Positions 44,995 to 53,784 of a stretch of 64,000 nucleotides of DNA are shown here, in pieces. Source of the stretch: Streptomyces umbrinus. GTDB lineage: Bacteria > Actinomycetota > Actinomycetes > Streptomycetales > Streptomycetaceae. The first letter of the stretch is position 1; every line of letters starts with the position of its first letter. The stretch spans positions 12,065,501 to 12,129,500 of the forward strand of contig NZ_JAUSZI010000002.1 in NCBI RefSeq assembly GCF_030817415.1. Direction: 5' to 3'. The position numbers were made by a program, and so were the translations under genes. The notes under the pieces were generated by a model. That model had not been told where the DNA came from, made no database searches, and saw nothing but the letters and a program-made list of their open reading frames with translations.

Positions 44995-46165
44995 TGTCTC
45001 GTGATTCCGTCGGCGTTACGTGATCTTGCGTGTCTCGTTGGTGCTGGCATGGAGCTTTCCGTGGAACAGGCCGCCGAGTTGCGGGAGTTGGCGAACAGCC
45101 GGGATGTTCCTGCGGATTTGGCCACGCGAGCCCGGATCGTGCTGTGGTCGGGCGAGGGGCGGCGACGCAAGGACATTGCCGAGTTGCTCGGGGTGTCGCT
45201 GCCGACCGTGGACCGCTGGAAGACCCGATATTCCCAGCGCGGGCTGGCCGGGCTGGAAGGTGATCGCCCCGGTGGGGCCCGGGACCAGGTACCGGCACGG
45301 GTACGGGCACGGGTGATTGCTCTGACGCGTATGACGCCGCCGGCCTGCACCGGACTGTCGCACTGGTCGACGCGCGAGTTGGCGAAGTACCTGAAGCGGA
45401 CCGAGAACGTCAGCGTGTCCTGGCACTACATCGCGCGGATCTGGCGTGAGGAGCAACTCAAGCCGCACCGTAACGGAACCTTCAAGATTTCCAAGGACCC
45501 CGCGTTCGCGGAGAAAGTCGCGGACGTGGTCGGCCTCTACCTCGCCCCGCCCGGTGGCGCAGTCGTGCTCTCGATCGACGAGAAGACGCAGATCCAGGCG
45601 CTGGACCGAACCCAGCCGGTGCTGCCGGTCACCTTCGCGGCCACCGAGAAGCGCACCCACGACTACGTCCGGCACGGCACCACGAACCTGTTCGCCGCCC
45701 TCAACGTCGGCACCGGTGAAGTCATCGGCGAGTGCAAGCCGAGCCGGAACGGAAAGAACTTCCTGGCCTTTATGAAGAAGGCGGTAAAGCCACATGCGGG
45801 GAAGGAGATCCACGTCGTCCTGGACAACCTCTCCACCCACACCACACCGGACGTGAAGGAATGGCTGGCCAAGAACTCCCACGTCCACTTTCACTTCACC
45901 CCCGTCGGGTCTTCCTGGATCAATCAGATCGAGACCTGGTTCGGAATCCTGACCCGGCAGTCGATCCGCCGCGGCACCTTCGCCAGCGTCAACGTCCTGA
46001 TCTCGCAGATCCGCAACTACATCGACTCCTGGAACGCCGAGGCCAGGCCCTTCACTTGGACTGCAACCGCCGACGAGATCCTGGCGAAGGTCCGCCTCGT
46101 CCAGACCAACATCAAGAAGCTCGTCGCAAACAACTCAAAGTGATGCAAACAGGATCACGAGACAC
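44994..46165 (+). mobile_element. IS630-family element between the recombinases
   Basis: 1172 bp with inverted ends GTGTCTCGTGA, flanked by a TA duplication (44992-44993 and 46166-46167) as usual for IS630. The target TA belongs both to the stop codon of recombinase A and to the second and third codons of recombinase B. Confidence 0.9.
45049..46143 (+). CDS. IS630-family transposase
   Basis: About 364 aa from ATG 45049 (a GTG at 45001 would add 16 residues). The N-terminal HTH is RRKDIAELLGVSLPTVDRWK. The DDE core has VVLSIDEKTQIQALDRTQP, IHVVLDNLSTHTTPDV and GSSWINQIETWFGILTRQSI. It appears complete. Confidence 0.92.
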   Translation: MELSVEQAAELRELANSRDVPADLATRARIVLWSGEGRRRKDIAELLGVSLPTVDRWKTRYSQRGLAGLEGDRPGGARDQVPARVRARVIALTRMTPPACTGLSHWSTRELAKYLKRTENVSVSWHYIARIWREEQLKPHRNGTFKISKDPAFAEKVADVVGLYLAPPGGAVVLSIDEKTQIQALDRTQPVLPVTFAATEKRTHDYVRHGTTNLFAALNVGTGEVIGECKPSRNGKNFLAFMKKAVKPHAGKEIHVVLDNLSTHTTPDVKEWLAKNSHVHFHFTPVGSSWINQIETWFGILTRQSIRRGTFASVNVLISQIRNYIDSWNAEARPFTWTATADEILAKVRLVQTNIKKLVANNSK

Positions 46166-46175
46166 TAGCTCTTCT

Positions 46176-48494
46176 GTGGTCGAAACGTACACGATCAGGG
46201 ATCGGCGAAGAAGCTATCGCGACAGCGAACGGAAGGACACGCCTCAGTTTGTCAGTACCGTGGTCAAACCCGCGCCCGCCCCAAAGCCGCAAAATCCGCC
46301 TGCACCATTTGGTGATCTGTCACGCGCCGAGATTCCCGAGCTTTGTGGACTAGCGACACAAATCCTGCACGATGCCAGCGAGGGACGCCGCGAGAAGCGC
46401 CGGGCCGGCATCCGCATGCTGTTCAGCCATCTGGCGGCTCACCCAGGTGAGACGTGGCAAGAACGGTGGGAAGCGTCTCCTTTCAACGCAGAAGACGCCC
46501 TCTCCGTCAGCACCCTTGCGTGCACCAGGTTCCAGACCAGTGGCGTGACCTCGGCCCTGAAGATGGCGTTCGGACAGCGGATCATTCAGCCCTCCCTGCC
46601 CGGATTTCGAGTGAACAGATTCTCCGGCTACGCCGAGCCGTTCCGCTTGCTCCAGAACGATCCAATGCTGGACGAATTCTTCAGGGTGGTCGATGCCCAT
46701 ACGCGCCTAAACTCGGTCCACAAGCATCGGGTGAAGTTCGACGTCACCTGCGCGCTCACCACACAAGGCATCACCTTCCAGCACCTGACGCCTTCAGCTC
46801 TGCTGCACTATTCAGTGGAGAACAAGCGGCTTGGACTGACGCATGGAGCCTGCAACCAGAACAGGACCCGGTTCGCAGCGCGGGTAGCACGGGAAGTGCT
46901 AGTCGAGATGGGCCACTTCCGCGAAGGGACGCCTCACACGGTGCGTTCGTGCTTCCAGCAAGGCCAGCACAGCGTCGCAGCCCTCGTCGACCGCTACAGG
47001 ATCGAGAACGCTGCCGTCCGACAACTGCTGATCGACTACCTCGCTCGCCGCAAAGCGGACACCGACTACACCACGCTCGACGGACTTGCCCGCAAGCTGG
47101 CTGCCAATTTCTGGGCGGTCATCGAACGCATCGCCCCTGAACAAAAAGACCTCCAGCTCAGCTCTGAGGTCTATGAACAGTGGCTGGCTGAACTCCAGCA
47201 CTGGAACAGTGACAAATCCAAGGTCCGCCAGGACAAAGCCTCGATCCTGCTCGCGGTCCGAGGCTTCTATATCGATATCCAAAGCTGGTCCGTCGCTGAA
47301 CCCGAACATTGGGCGCAATGGGTCGTTCCATGCCCTGTTCGACCGCGCGACCTCAAAGGCTTCAAGCAGCGGCGTCGCGAGATTAACCGCCGGATGGCTG
47401 ACCGAACCCGGACCCGCCAGCCTTTGCTGCCAGTGCTAGTCCAGCACGTCGAATCGAGGCACGAGCACCTCTCCAATCTGCGCGAAGCGGCCCGCTCCAC
47501 ATCCCTGGGCGCCTACTTCGCCTACCAGGGGCGCAGCTACAAGCGCAGCAACTCGCCGGAGGATCGCCGTCGGCTTAAGACACCCGAGGGCCCCACAGTC
47601 CGCGCCATCGACCAGGAAACGGGCAAGACGGTCTACCTGGATCAGGCCGAGGAGAGGGCCTTTTGGGACTGGGCCGTCATCGAGGTCCTTCGGCACAGCG
47701 GAATCCGCATCGAAGAGCTAACTGAACTCACCCATCTGAGTATCCGCCAGTATCAACGGCCCAACGGGGAGACTATCGCTCTACTGGTGGTGGCACCTTC
47801 CAAGAACGATCGTGAACGCGTTATCCCAATGTCACCTGATCTATTTCACGCCGTCGCGCAAGTCATCCGCCGACAGACGAAAGGTGGCAGACCGATCCCC
47901 TTTCTGAGGCGCTACGATCACCAGGAACGAACCTGGTCAGAGCCCATGCCGTTCCTGCTCCAGCGCCAAATCGGCACCGTCCACAGTGTTATGTCTCCCA
48001 ACACAGTCGTCAGGATACTCGCCCGGCGTTGCGCCGAGATCGCGCAGACGAACCGGGACTTCGAAGATGCCACCTTCACTCCACATGACTTCCGCAGACT
48101 GTTCGCCACGGAGGTTGTGAACGGTGGTCTCCCGATTCACATTGGAGCTGCCCTGCTCGGGCATCTGAATCTCCAGACCACGCAGGGCTACGTCGCCGTC
48201 TTTGCAGAGGACATCGTCGGCCATTACCAAAAATTCCTGGAAAATCGCCGGTCGCAGCGGCCCGAAGACGAGTACGTCAACGTCACCCCCAAGGAATGGG
48301 CGGAGTTCGAAGAGCACTTCGACAAGCGGAAGGTCGAGCTCGGAAACTGTGCTCGTCCCTACGGCACACCCTGCCAGCACGAGCACGCGTGCGTCCGCTG
48401 CCCCATGCTTCAGGTCCACCCGAGGATGCTTCCCCGCCTGGAGGAAGTGGAGAGAGACCTGGTCATGAGGCGCAAGCGGGCCGAGGAGGAATAG
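46176..48494 (+). pseudogene. Large tyrosine recombinase B, N-terminus separated and amber-truncated
   Basis: 772 aa from the fallback GTG at 46176. The original start, GTG 44987, is cut off by the IS630 after GTGGC-TA; only a few residues are lost. The catalytic residues are Arg in HSGIRIEELTEL, HDFRRLFATE and LLGHLNLQTTQGYVAV. A cysteine cluster follows (GNCARPYGTPCQHEHACVRC). The frame stops at TAG 48492-48494, but the same frame continues 43 more codons (48495-48626) with WLGEIDGIDLTLTFLRSK, which looks like the normal C-terminus. It resembles the TnpB-type member of Tn554-like recombinase sets. Confidence 0.8.
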
Positions 48495-48626
48495 TGGCTC
48501 GGGGAGATCGACGGCATCGACCTCACGTTGACCTTCCTCCGCAGCAAACAGGCTGAGGCAATCCGCTCACGAGGACGAACCACCACCGACCTGGGACTTC
48601 CACGGCCTCGCACCGAGTTCAGCTGA
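48495..48626 (+). pseudogene. C-terminal extension of recombinase B after an in-frame TAG
   Basis: 43 codons in the same frame as recombinase B, directly after its amber codon: WLGEIDGIDLTLTFLRSK through PRPRTEFS, ending in TGA at 48624-48626. Its coding character suggests the TAG is a recent nonsense change or is read through. Confidence 0.65.
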
Positions 48627-49639
48627 ACCCCGTCACCCGTCCGAATGAAGTGCAGAGAGGCTGGTAGCCGGCGCAGTGGCCGACCCGGTCACCGGAGCAG
48701 GTCAGCGCGGACGGGTCGAGCTCCGCGACCAGGGGCGCGGGAGTTGTCATCGTGGATCCTGTTCCGGGTGGCGCTATCCAGCCACCTCGCCCGCAGGATA
48801 CCGGCCATGCTGGCACTGCTGTTCGAGCCGCGCCCGCCCTGGCGGCTTCTCTTTTGGTCGGCCCGACCGTGCCTGGCCACCTACGAAGGCCCTGTCGCTG
48901 TACGAGGCCGATTATCTCGCTGCCGAGCTCACGGAAATCTATGTTGGCCGGAGTAGACATTGGGTGGTGGTGTGGTTATGGTTTCTCTCGTAGCCGAGAT
49001 CGAGCAGGGCCCGGCAGACACGAACTGCCGGGCAGTAGTACGCAGTTGCAGTACCGCAGGACGGTGCGGTGGTGGAGTTCCGAAGCCAGGGTTGTTGCAG
49101 GACGGCGACGGGGCTGACGACCGGACCGGGTGGCCCGCAGTGATCAGGGGCCGCCGTGAGCAGGACCGCAGTTAACGCAAGTGCAGTACCTGCAAGTGCA
49201 GTGCGCAGTACCCAGCAGCGAAGTAGGAGAGCAGCACCTCGGTGAAGGCGTCGGCTGCGGGCGCGCGTGCCGGGAGGTTCGGCAGTGGGGTTCTAAGCCA
49301 GAGCAGACGCAGGACGGGCGACGGGGCTGGCTGCCGAAGAGTGGCGCTCACCCAGGCCACCAGCAGTTCGCATCACCAGCAGTACAGAGCAGTTCGCAGG
49401 ACCAGCAGTACGCAGTCCCCGTTGGCAAGTGTTGATCAAGAGGGAAGAACGGAGGAGCCGAGCGCCATCAGGATCGCCCGGGCAAAATGCTGAGCCCGGG
49501 TACCGCAGGACATCGATAGTGAGGTGGTCTCCGGTCAGGCAACCGCGATCCCCGCATTCCCCGCCCTCTCCCGGGTGGGCGTGCGGACACAGAAGGCCGG
49601 CGCAGTATCAGGGTCGGCAGATGGTGTAGCAGTTCCTTC
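48627..49639. repeat. Gene-free 1-kb region with CAGTAC-type short repeats
   Basis: No credible gene. From about 49030 to 49440 the motif GCAGTAC and close variants (CAGTT, CAGTG) occurs roughly a dozen times, mostly on the plus strand. A longer imperfect repeat (GAAGCCAG...GCAGGACGGCGACGGGGCTG at ~49080 and AAGCCAG...GCAGGACGGGCGACGGGGCTG at ~49295) recurs about 215 bp apart. The arrangement could be a decayed repeat array, protein-binding sites or an origin-like iteron set. Confidence 0.5.
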
Positions 49640-49670
49640 GGGGCCCTGGCGCCAATGGCGCCAGGGCCCC
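49640..49670. promoter_or_regulatory. Perfect 14-bp hairpin before the MerR-like gene
   Basis: GGGGCCCTGGCGCC and GGCGCCAGGGCCCC pair completely around an AAT loop. It lies 26 bp upstream of the ATG at 49696, so it falls in the probable leader. It could be a terminator for upstream transcription or a leader structure affecting translation. Confidence 0.6.
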
Positions 49671-49695
49671 TCCACGCGTTCCGCAGAGAGGTGCG

Positions 49696-50034
49696 ATGAC
49701 AGCAGACGACTCGTACGGCCGTCTCGATGACGACGACTACCCCGCCTACACCATGGGCCGGGCCGCCGAGATGCTCGGCACCACCCAGGGTTTTCTGCGT
49801 GCCGTCGGCGAAGCCCGTCTGATCACCCCGCTGCGCTCGGAGGGCGGTCACCGCCGCTACTCCCGCTACCAGCTGCGCATCGCTGCCCGCGCCCGGGAAC
49901 TCGTCGACCAGGGCACCCCGATCGAGGCCGCCTGCCGCATCATCATCCTCGAAGACCAGCTCGAAGAAGCCCAGCGCATCAACGCCGAACACCGCCGCGC
50001 CGCCGGATCGGCCAACCCGACGAACGCAGCCTGA
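49696..50034 (+). CDS. MerR-like helix-turn-helix regulator
   Basis: 112 aa. YTMGRAAEMLGTTQGFLRAV is a winged-helix motif followed by the MerR-type turn LRSEGGHRRYSRYQLRIAARA, and then a short coiled segment (IILEDQLEEAQRINAEHRRA). There is no C-terminal effector domain, so it resembles the small stand-alone MerR-like proteins common in Streptomyces. Good ribosome site AGAGAGGTG upstream. Target unknown. Confidence 0.85.
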   Translation: MTADDSYGRLDDDDYPAYTMGRAAEMLGTTQGFLRAVGEARLITPLRSEGGHRRYSRYQLRIAARARELVDQGTPIEAACRIIILEDQLEEAQRINAEHRRAAGSANPTNAA

Positions 50035-50305
50035 AGAGGCTGGACACTGTCGGTCTCAGCTCGGGCCGGTGTTGAAGCAGTCCCCCCTCTCGTCATCAGT
50101 GAGCTCGGCTCGAATGAACCCTGCTTCGCGCTGTGCGAAATCGCTGATCTCCATGACAGACAAACGACTGCTCATCGAGTGGTTGCTCAGGTGGGTGGCT
50201 TTGTTCGTGAGAACGGACAGGGTTTCGACAGGGAGTCGGGTGGCAGCAGAGCGTCGGCTCCGGCCCGAATGTTCACGAGTCACGGACAGCAGCCGGGCCT
50301 GCCGG

Positions 50306-51025
50306 TCATTTGCAGCAGTTGCACCCGGGACTGCAGCCGCACGCATCTGCTTCGGCCGTTGTCAGGCCGGGGCCTGTCGCGGCGGGGGTAGACGGTGCGC
50401 AGCAGCCTTTGCCCTGCCAGGCGTCGCGGCCTTCCTTGACCGCGATGGTGGCGATGACGAGGGCGGCGATCGGGTCGGCCCAGGACCAGCCGAGGATGGC
50501 GTTGAGGACCAGGCCCACCAGCAGGACGGCTGAGAGATAGGTGCACAGCAGGGTCTGCTTGGAGTCCGCGACGGCGGAGGCGGAGCCGAGCTCGCGGCCG
50601 GCGCGGCGTTGAGCGGTGGACAGGAACGGCATCACGGCCAGGGAGAGGGCGGCGATGATGATGCCGGGGATGGAGCGTTCGGCGTCGCCGGTACCGGTCA
50701 GGGCACGGATGGCGTCGCCGGCGACGTAGGCAGCGAGCGCGAAGAAGGAGACGGAGATGATCCGCAGTGTGGTCTTCTCCCGTGCCTCGCGGACAGAGTG
50801 TTTGCGGGCGGAGAACTGCCAGGCCACCGCGGCGGCGGAGGAGACCTCGATGACGGAGTCCAGGCCGAAGCCGATCAGCGCGGTGGAGGAAGCGAGGGTG
50901 CCGGCGGTGAGGGCGACGATCGCCTCGATCACGTTGTAGGTGATCGTCAGGGCCACCAGTAGGCGTATGCGCTTCGCCAGGGCGTCACGGCGTGTCGGGG
51001 ACGGGCCGAGGGATATCGCAGTCAT
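50306..51025 (-). CDS. Cation diffusion facilitator (metal exporter)
   Basis: 239 aa with about six hydrophobic segments (LLVALTITYNVIEAIVAL, SFFALAAYVAGDAI, YLSAVLLVGLVLNAILGW). The paired acidic sites of CDF proteins are visible as GFGLDSVIEV and WSWADPIAALVI. The cysteine-rich tail (CCAPS...CGCSPGCNCCK) could bind soft metals. The ATG at 51025 overlaps the regulator's TGA (TGATG), so the two genes form an operon. Predicted inner-membrane exporter of a metal such as Cd, Pb or Zn. Confidence 0.88.
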   Translation of the reverse strand: MTAISLGPSPTRRDALAKRIRLLVALTITYNVIEAIVALTAGTLASSTALIGFGLDSVIEVSSAAAVAWQFSARKHSVREAREKTTLRIISVSFFALAAYVAGDAIRALTGTGDAERSIPGIIIAALSLAVMPFLSTAQRRAGRELGSASAVADSKQTLLCTYLSAVLLVGLVLNAILGWSWADPIAALVIATIAVKEGRDAWQGKGCCAPSTPAATGPGLTTAEADACGCSPGCNCCK

Positions 51026-51360
51026 CAGCAGCACCCCTTGTCGTCGGCGTCAGCGCAGGTGCGGTCGGTCTCGACAGCGACCACGGCGCTACGCAGGTCG
51101 TCGAGCGCGTGGCCGAGGCGTTCGTCAACCAGCTCATAACGGGTGCGGCGCCCGTCGGGCACGGTGACGACCAGGCCGCAGTCGCGCAGGCATGCCAGGT
51201 GGTTCGACAGCCGGGTGCGGGAGATCCCCAGAGCGTCGGCAAGGTCAGAGGGATATGCCGGGGCTTCGCGAAGGGCGAGCAGGAGCTGGCAACGGATCGG
51301 GTCGGCGAGCGCGCGGCCGAACCGGGCCAGCACCTCGATGTCAGAGGCAACAGTCAGCAC
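51025..51360 (-). CDS. ArsR/SmtB-family metal sensor, CmtR-like
   Basis: 111 aa from GTG 51360 (an ATG at 51375 lies inside the operator). The winged helix reads LADALGISRTRLSNHLACLRDCGLVV; the two cysteines in ACLRDC plus the C-terminal TDRTCADADDKGCC match the cysteine ligands of the Cd/Pb sensor CmtR. It should repress its own operon, including the downstream exporter, until metal binds. Confidence 0.88.
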   Translation of the reverse strand: MLTVASDIEVLARFGRALADPIRCQLLLALREAPAYPSDLADALGISRTRLSNHLACLRDCGLVVTVPDGRRTRYELVDERLGHALDDLRSAVVAVETDRTCADADDKGCC

Positions 51361-51370
51361 ACCAGGACTG

Positions 51371-51394
51371 TACATGGATTCGTGAATTCATGTA
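51371..51394. promoter_or_regulatory. Operator of the ArsR-CDF operon
   Basis: TACATGGATTCGTGAATTCATGTA contains inverted arms TACATG-ATT / AAT-CATGTA with one interrupted position per arm. It is placed directly upstream of the sensor's GTG and resembles ArsR-family operators. Confidence 0.7.
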
Positions 51395-51617
51395 AACCTG
51401 AACTATGGATGGCCGGAGCAAACGGCAGCCGTGGGTGCTGCCCGTTCTCGCGTACATCAACTGCAGCACGGGCCAGGCGCTGCCCAAGCTGGTGTACATC
51501 CGCTGCCGTAACTCGTGGCCAGAGCCAGTCAGGTCCACTCCGCGCCCGCGCCAACTGGGGTTCCGATCGCAGTTCCAATCTCAGCGCCGATTCGTCTTCA
51601 GTGGCGGGCCATCCAGA

Positions 51618-51839
51618 TCAGGTGGCTCTTCCTGTGTCCTGCTGTCGGGAAAGGGTTCGGAGCTGCGTGATGGCCTGCTGGAGGTCGTCGAAGGCGCGTT
51701 CTCCGTCGCGCGGGCCGACCCGGGAGGCGGCAAGGAGGCCGCCACGCGCGCTGCGGATGCGTGCGTGGGTGGCGAAGCAGGTCAGGACCTCCTGGACTAT
51801 GAGCTCCTGCGGAGTGGAGGGACCGTTTGAGGTTGGCAT
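51618..51839 (-). CDS. Hypothetical protein (73 aa)
   Basis: Small frame with mixed helical character (ELIVQEVLTCFATHARIRSA, RAFDDLQQAITQLRTLSRQ). It lies in a 525-bp stretch between the ArsR operator and an IS256; the rest of that stretch shows no gene. No family recognised, and it may be a remnant. Confidence 0.4.
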   Translation of the reverse strand: MPTSNGPSTPQELIVQEVLTCFATHARIRSARGGLLAASRVGPRDGERAFDDLQQAITQLRTLSRQQDTGRAT

Positions 51840-51885
51840 CGCCGGCTTCTTGTTTTCGTTGCGAGCTACGGGAGGGGACGGATCG

Positions 51886-53304
51886 TGTCCCGTGAAGTGG
51901 TGTAGCCGGGCCGCGGTCCGGAACGCGCGGGTGTCTGCCCGGGGCGTGCATCCGCTGACGGTGCACGCTCCCTGAACAAGGGCAGGCCATCGCGCAAGTC
52001 TCCCTGGTGAACGGGCAGTTCAACAGGAGGAGCACGCGATGGCCTTGTCCCAGTCTGAGCTGATGCGGCTGCTGGAGTCACTACGTCGGGCCGATGGAGT
52101 TGAAGCAATCAGGGTGGTGTGCGAGCGCATCCTGCAGGAGCTCATCGAAGCCGAAGCCACCGAGACGATCGGTGCCGCCCCGGGCGAACGCTCCGAGACG
52201 CGCACGACCTGGCGCAACGGACACCGCGAACGCCTGCTGACCACGCAGGCCGGCGACCTGGACCTGAAGATCCCGAAGGTGCGGACCGGATCGTTCTTCC
52301 CCTCCCTGCTGGAACGCCGACGGCGGATCGACCGGGCGCTGTTCGCCGTGGTGATGGAGGCATACGTGCACGGCGTCTCCACCCGCAACGTCGATGACCT
52401 GGTCAAAGCCCTCGGTGCGGACAGCGGGATCTCCAAGTCCGAGGTCTCCAGGATCTGCGGCGAACTCGACGCCGAACTCGCGGCGTTCAAGGAACGGCCG
52501 CTGGATCACACCGTCTTTCCCTACATCTTCCTGGACGCCACCTACTGCAAGGCCCGCGTGAACCACCGGATCACCTCGCAGGCCGTGGTCATCGCCACCG
52601 GGATCTCCGCCGCCGGGCACCGCGAGATCCTCGGTGTGATGGTCGGTGACAGCGAATCGAAGCCGTTCTGGACCACGTTCCTGCGCAGCCTGCGGGCCCG
52701 CGGCCTGGAGAACGTCCAGCTGGTCATCTCCGACAGCCACAGCGGACTGGTGGCCGCGATCCGCACCGTCTTCCTGGGCGCGATCTGGCAAAGGTGCCGG
52801 GTTCACTTCGTCCGGGACGTGTTCTCGGTGATCGAGGGGGGTTCTGGGGAGATGGTCGCCGCCACCATTCGCACGATCTTCGCGCAGACCACCGGCGAGC
52901 AGGTCCGCACCCAGCTGAACGTGGTCGCCGACATGCTCGGACGGCAGTTTCCGAAGGTCAAGAAGATGCTGCTGGACGCCGCGGTCGACATCACCGCGTT
53001 CGCGGACTTCCCGTCGGCGCACTGGAAGAAGATCTGGTCGACAAACCCGCTGGAACGGCTGAACCGGGAGATCAAACGGCGGGCCGACGTCGTCCAGGTC
53101 TTCCCCAACCCCGCCGCCCTGGACCGACTCGCTGCCGCGGTCCTCTGCGAACTCCACGACGAATGGCAGGTCTTCGACCGCCGCTACCTCTCCGAAGCCT
53201 CCATGGCCGACCTCTGCACCACCAAGCCAACCGAACGCGAACCGCAGATCACCGCACAACCGGAATCGAAACAGCTGCCCTGACTACACCACCCAGCGGG
53301 ACAT
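51886..53304 (+). mobile_element. IS256-family element, third copy (different subtype)
   Basis: About 1.42 kb. Imperfect inverted ends: GTGTCCCGTGAAGTGGTGTA at the left and ATGTCCCGCTGGGTGGTGTA as the reverse complement of the right. I find no target duplication. The right side abuts a truncated sigma-factor gene, so a deletion next to the element is likely. Confidence 0.75.
52039..53283 (+). CDS. IS256-family transposase
   Basis: 414 aa, intact. DDE residues lie in YIFLDATYCKARVNHRI, VQLVISDSHSGLVAAIR and WSTNPLERLNREIKRRADVV; the C-H region is WQRCRVHFVRDVF. It is only distantly related to the two copies at 21.5 and 41.7 kb. Confidence 0.93.
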   Translation: MALSQSELMRLLESLRRADGVEAIRVVCERILQELIEAEATETIGAAPGERSETRTTWRNGHRERLLTTQAGDLDLKIPKVRTGSFFPSLLERRRRIDRALFAVVMEAYVHGVSTRNVDDLVKALGADSGISKSEVSRICGELDAELAAFKERPLDHTVFPYIFLDATYCKARVNHRITSQAVVIATGISAAGHREILGVMVGDSESKPFWTTFLRSLRARGLENVQLVISDSHSGLVAAIRTVFLGAIWQRCRVHFVRDVFSVIEGGSGEMVAATIRTIFAQTTGEQVRTQLNVVADMLGRQFPKVKKMLLDAAVDITAFADFPSAHWKKIWSTNPLERLNREIKRRADVVQVFPNPAALDRLAAAVLCELHDEWQVFDRRYLSEASMADLCTTKPTEREPQITAQPESKQLP

Positions 53305-53306
53305 GA

Positions 53307-53507
53307 CCGCTCCGACCGCTCCTGCGGGCACTGCCCGAACGCGACCGGCAGATCCTGTACATGCGGTTCTTCTGCGAGATGACACAGAGCCGCATCGGCG
53401 AGCAGCTCGGTATTTCCCAGATGCACGTCTCCCGTCTGCTCACCCGCACCTGTGTACGGCTGCGTGACCAGATGATGGCGGACCGCGATCTGAGGAGGGC
53501 ATCGTGA
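53307..53507 (+). pseudogene. SigB/SigF-type sigma factor, region 4 fragment
   Basis: About 65 codons ending at TGA 53505-53507: RPLLRALPERDRQILYMRFF, then MTQSRIGEQLGISQMHVSRL, the region-4 HTH of SigB/SigF-like stress sigma factors. Regions 1-3 are missing at the IS256 right end. With the stress genes that follow, it is the remnant of the local regulator. Confidence 0.82.
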
Positions 53508-53544
53508 CCAGGTCCCGGGTGCACAGGCGCAGCCAGCCGCCGGG

Positions 53545-53745
53545 GCATCGGCCGGGTACTCGTCTTCCGGGCGGCCATGCGGCGCTTCCTGCGGCAGCTG
53601 GACACCGGCACCATGAGCCACCGGACGAAGCAAGGTCGTCACCGCTCTGGGCGTGGTCGGAGGCGTGGCACGAGGCGTGGTACTCGCTGCGGCAGGGATC
53701 TTCATCCTGACCATGCACTGTCCCGCCCCGCCACCGTGCGCATGC
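53545..53745 (+). pseudogene. DUF1206-like membrane protein fragment
   Basis: MRRFLRQLDTGTMSHRTK in one frame and KVVTALGVVGGVARGVVLAA, then GIFIL, in the next frame resemble part of DUF1206 repeats. A frameshift lies near 53635 and both ends are lost. DUF1206 proteins are common in Streptomyces stress clusters. Confidence 0.5.
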
Positions 53746-53784
53746 GGGTATGTGGAACGGCGGTCCACCATCCACCACCGCGCG

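Noticed and set aside
49030..49440. Possible CRISPR array
   Set aside because: Repeat units are short, irregularly spaced and variable; no constant-length spacers and no cas genes are present.
50056..50346. A 96-codon minus-strand frame next to the MerR-like gene
   Set aside because: No ribosome site, no family resemblance, and it overlaps the end of the CDF gene on the same strand.
51405..51830. A 141-codon plus-strand frame after the ArsR operator
   Set aside because: Composition is not protein-like in its first half, and it is antisense to a slightly better small frame at 51618-51839.
51876..53314. Target duplication for the third IS256
   Set aside because: The bases flanking the inverted ends (GACGGATC on the left, GACCGCTC on the right) do not match well enough to call a duplication.
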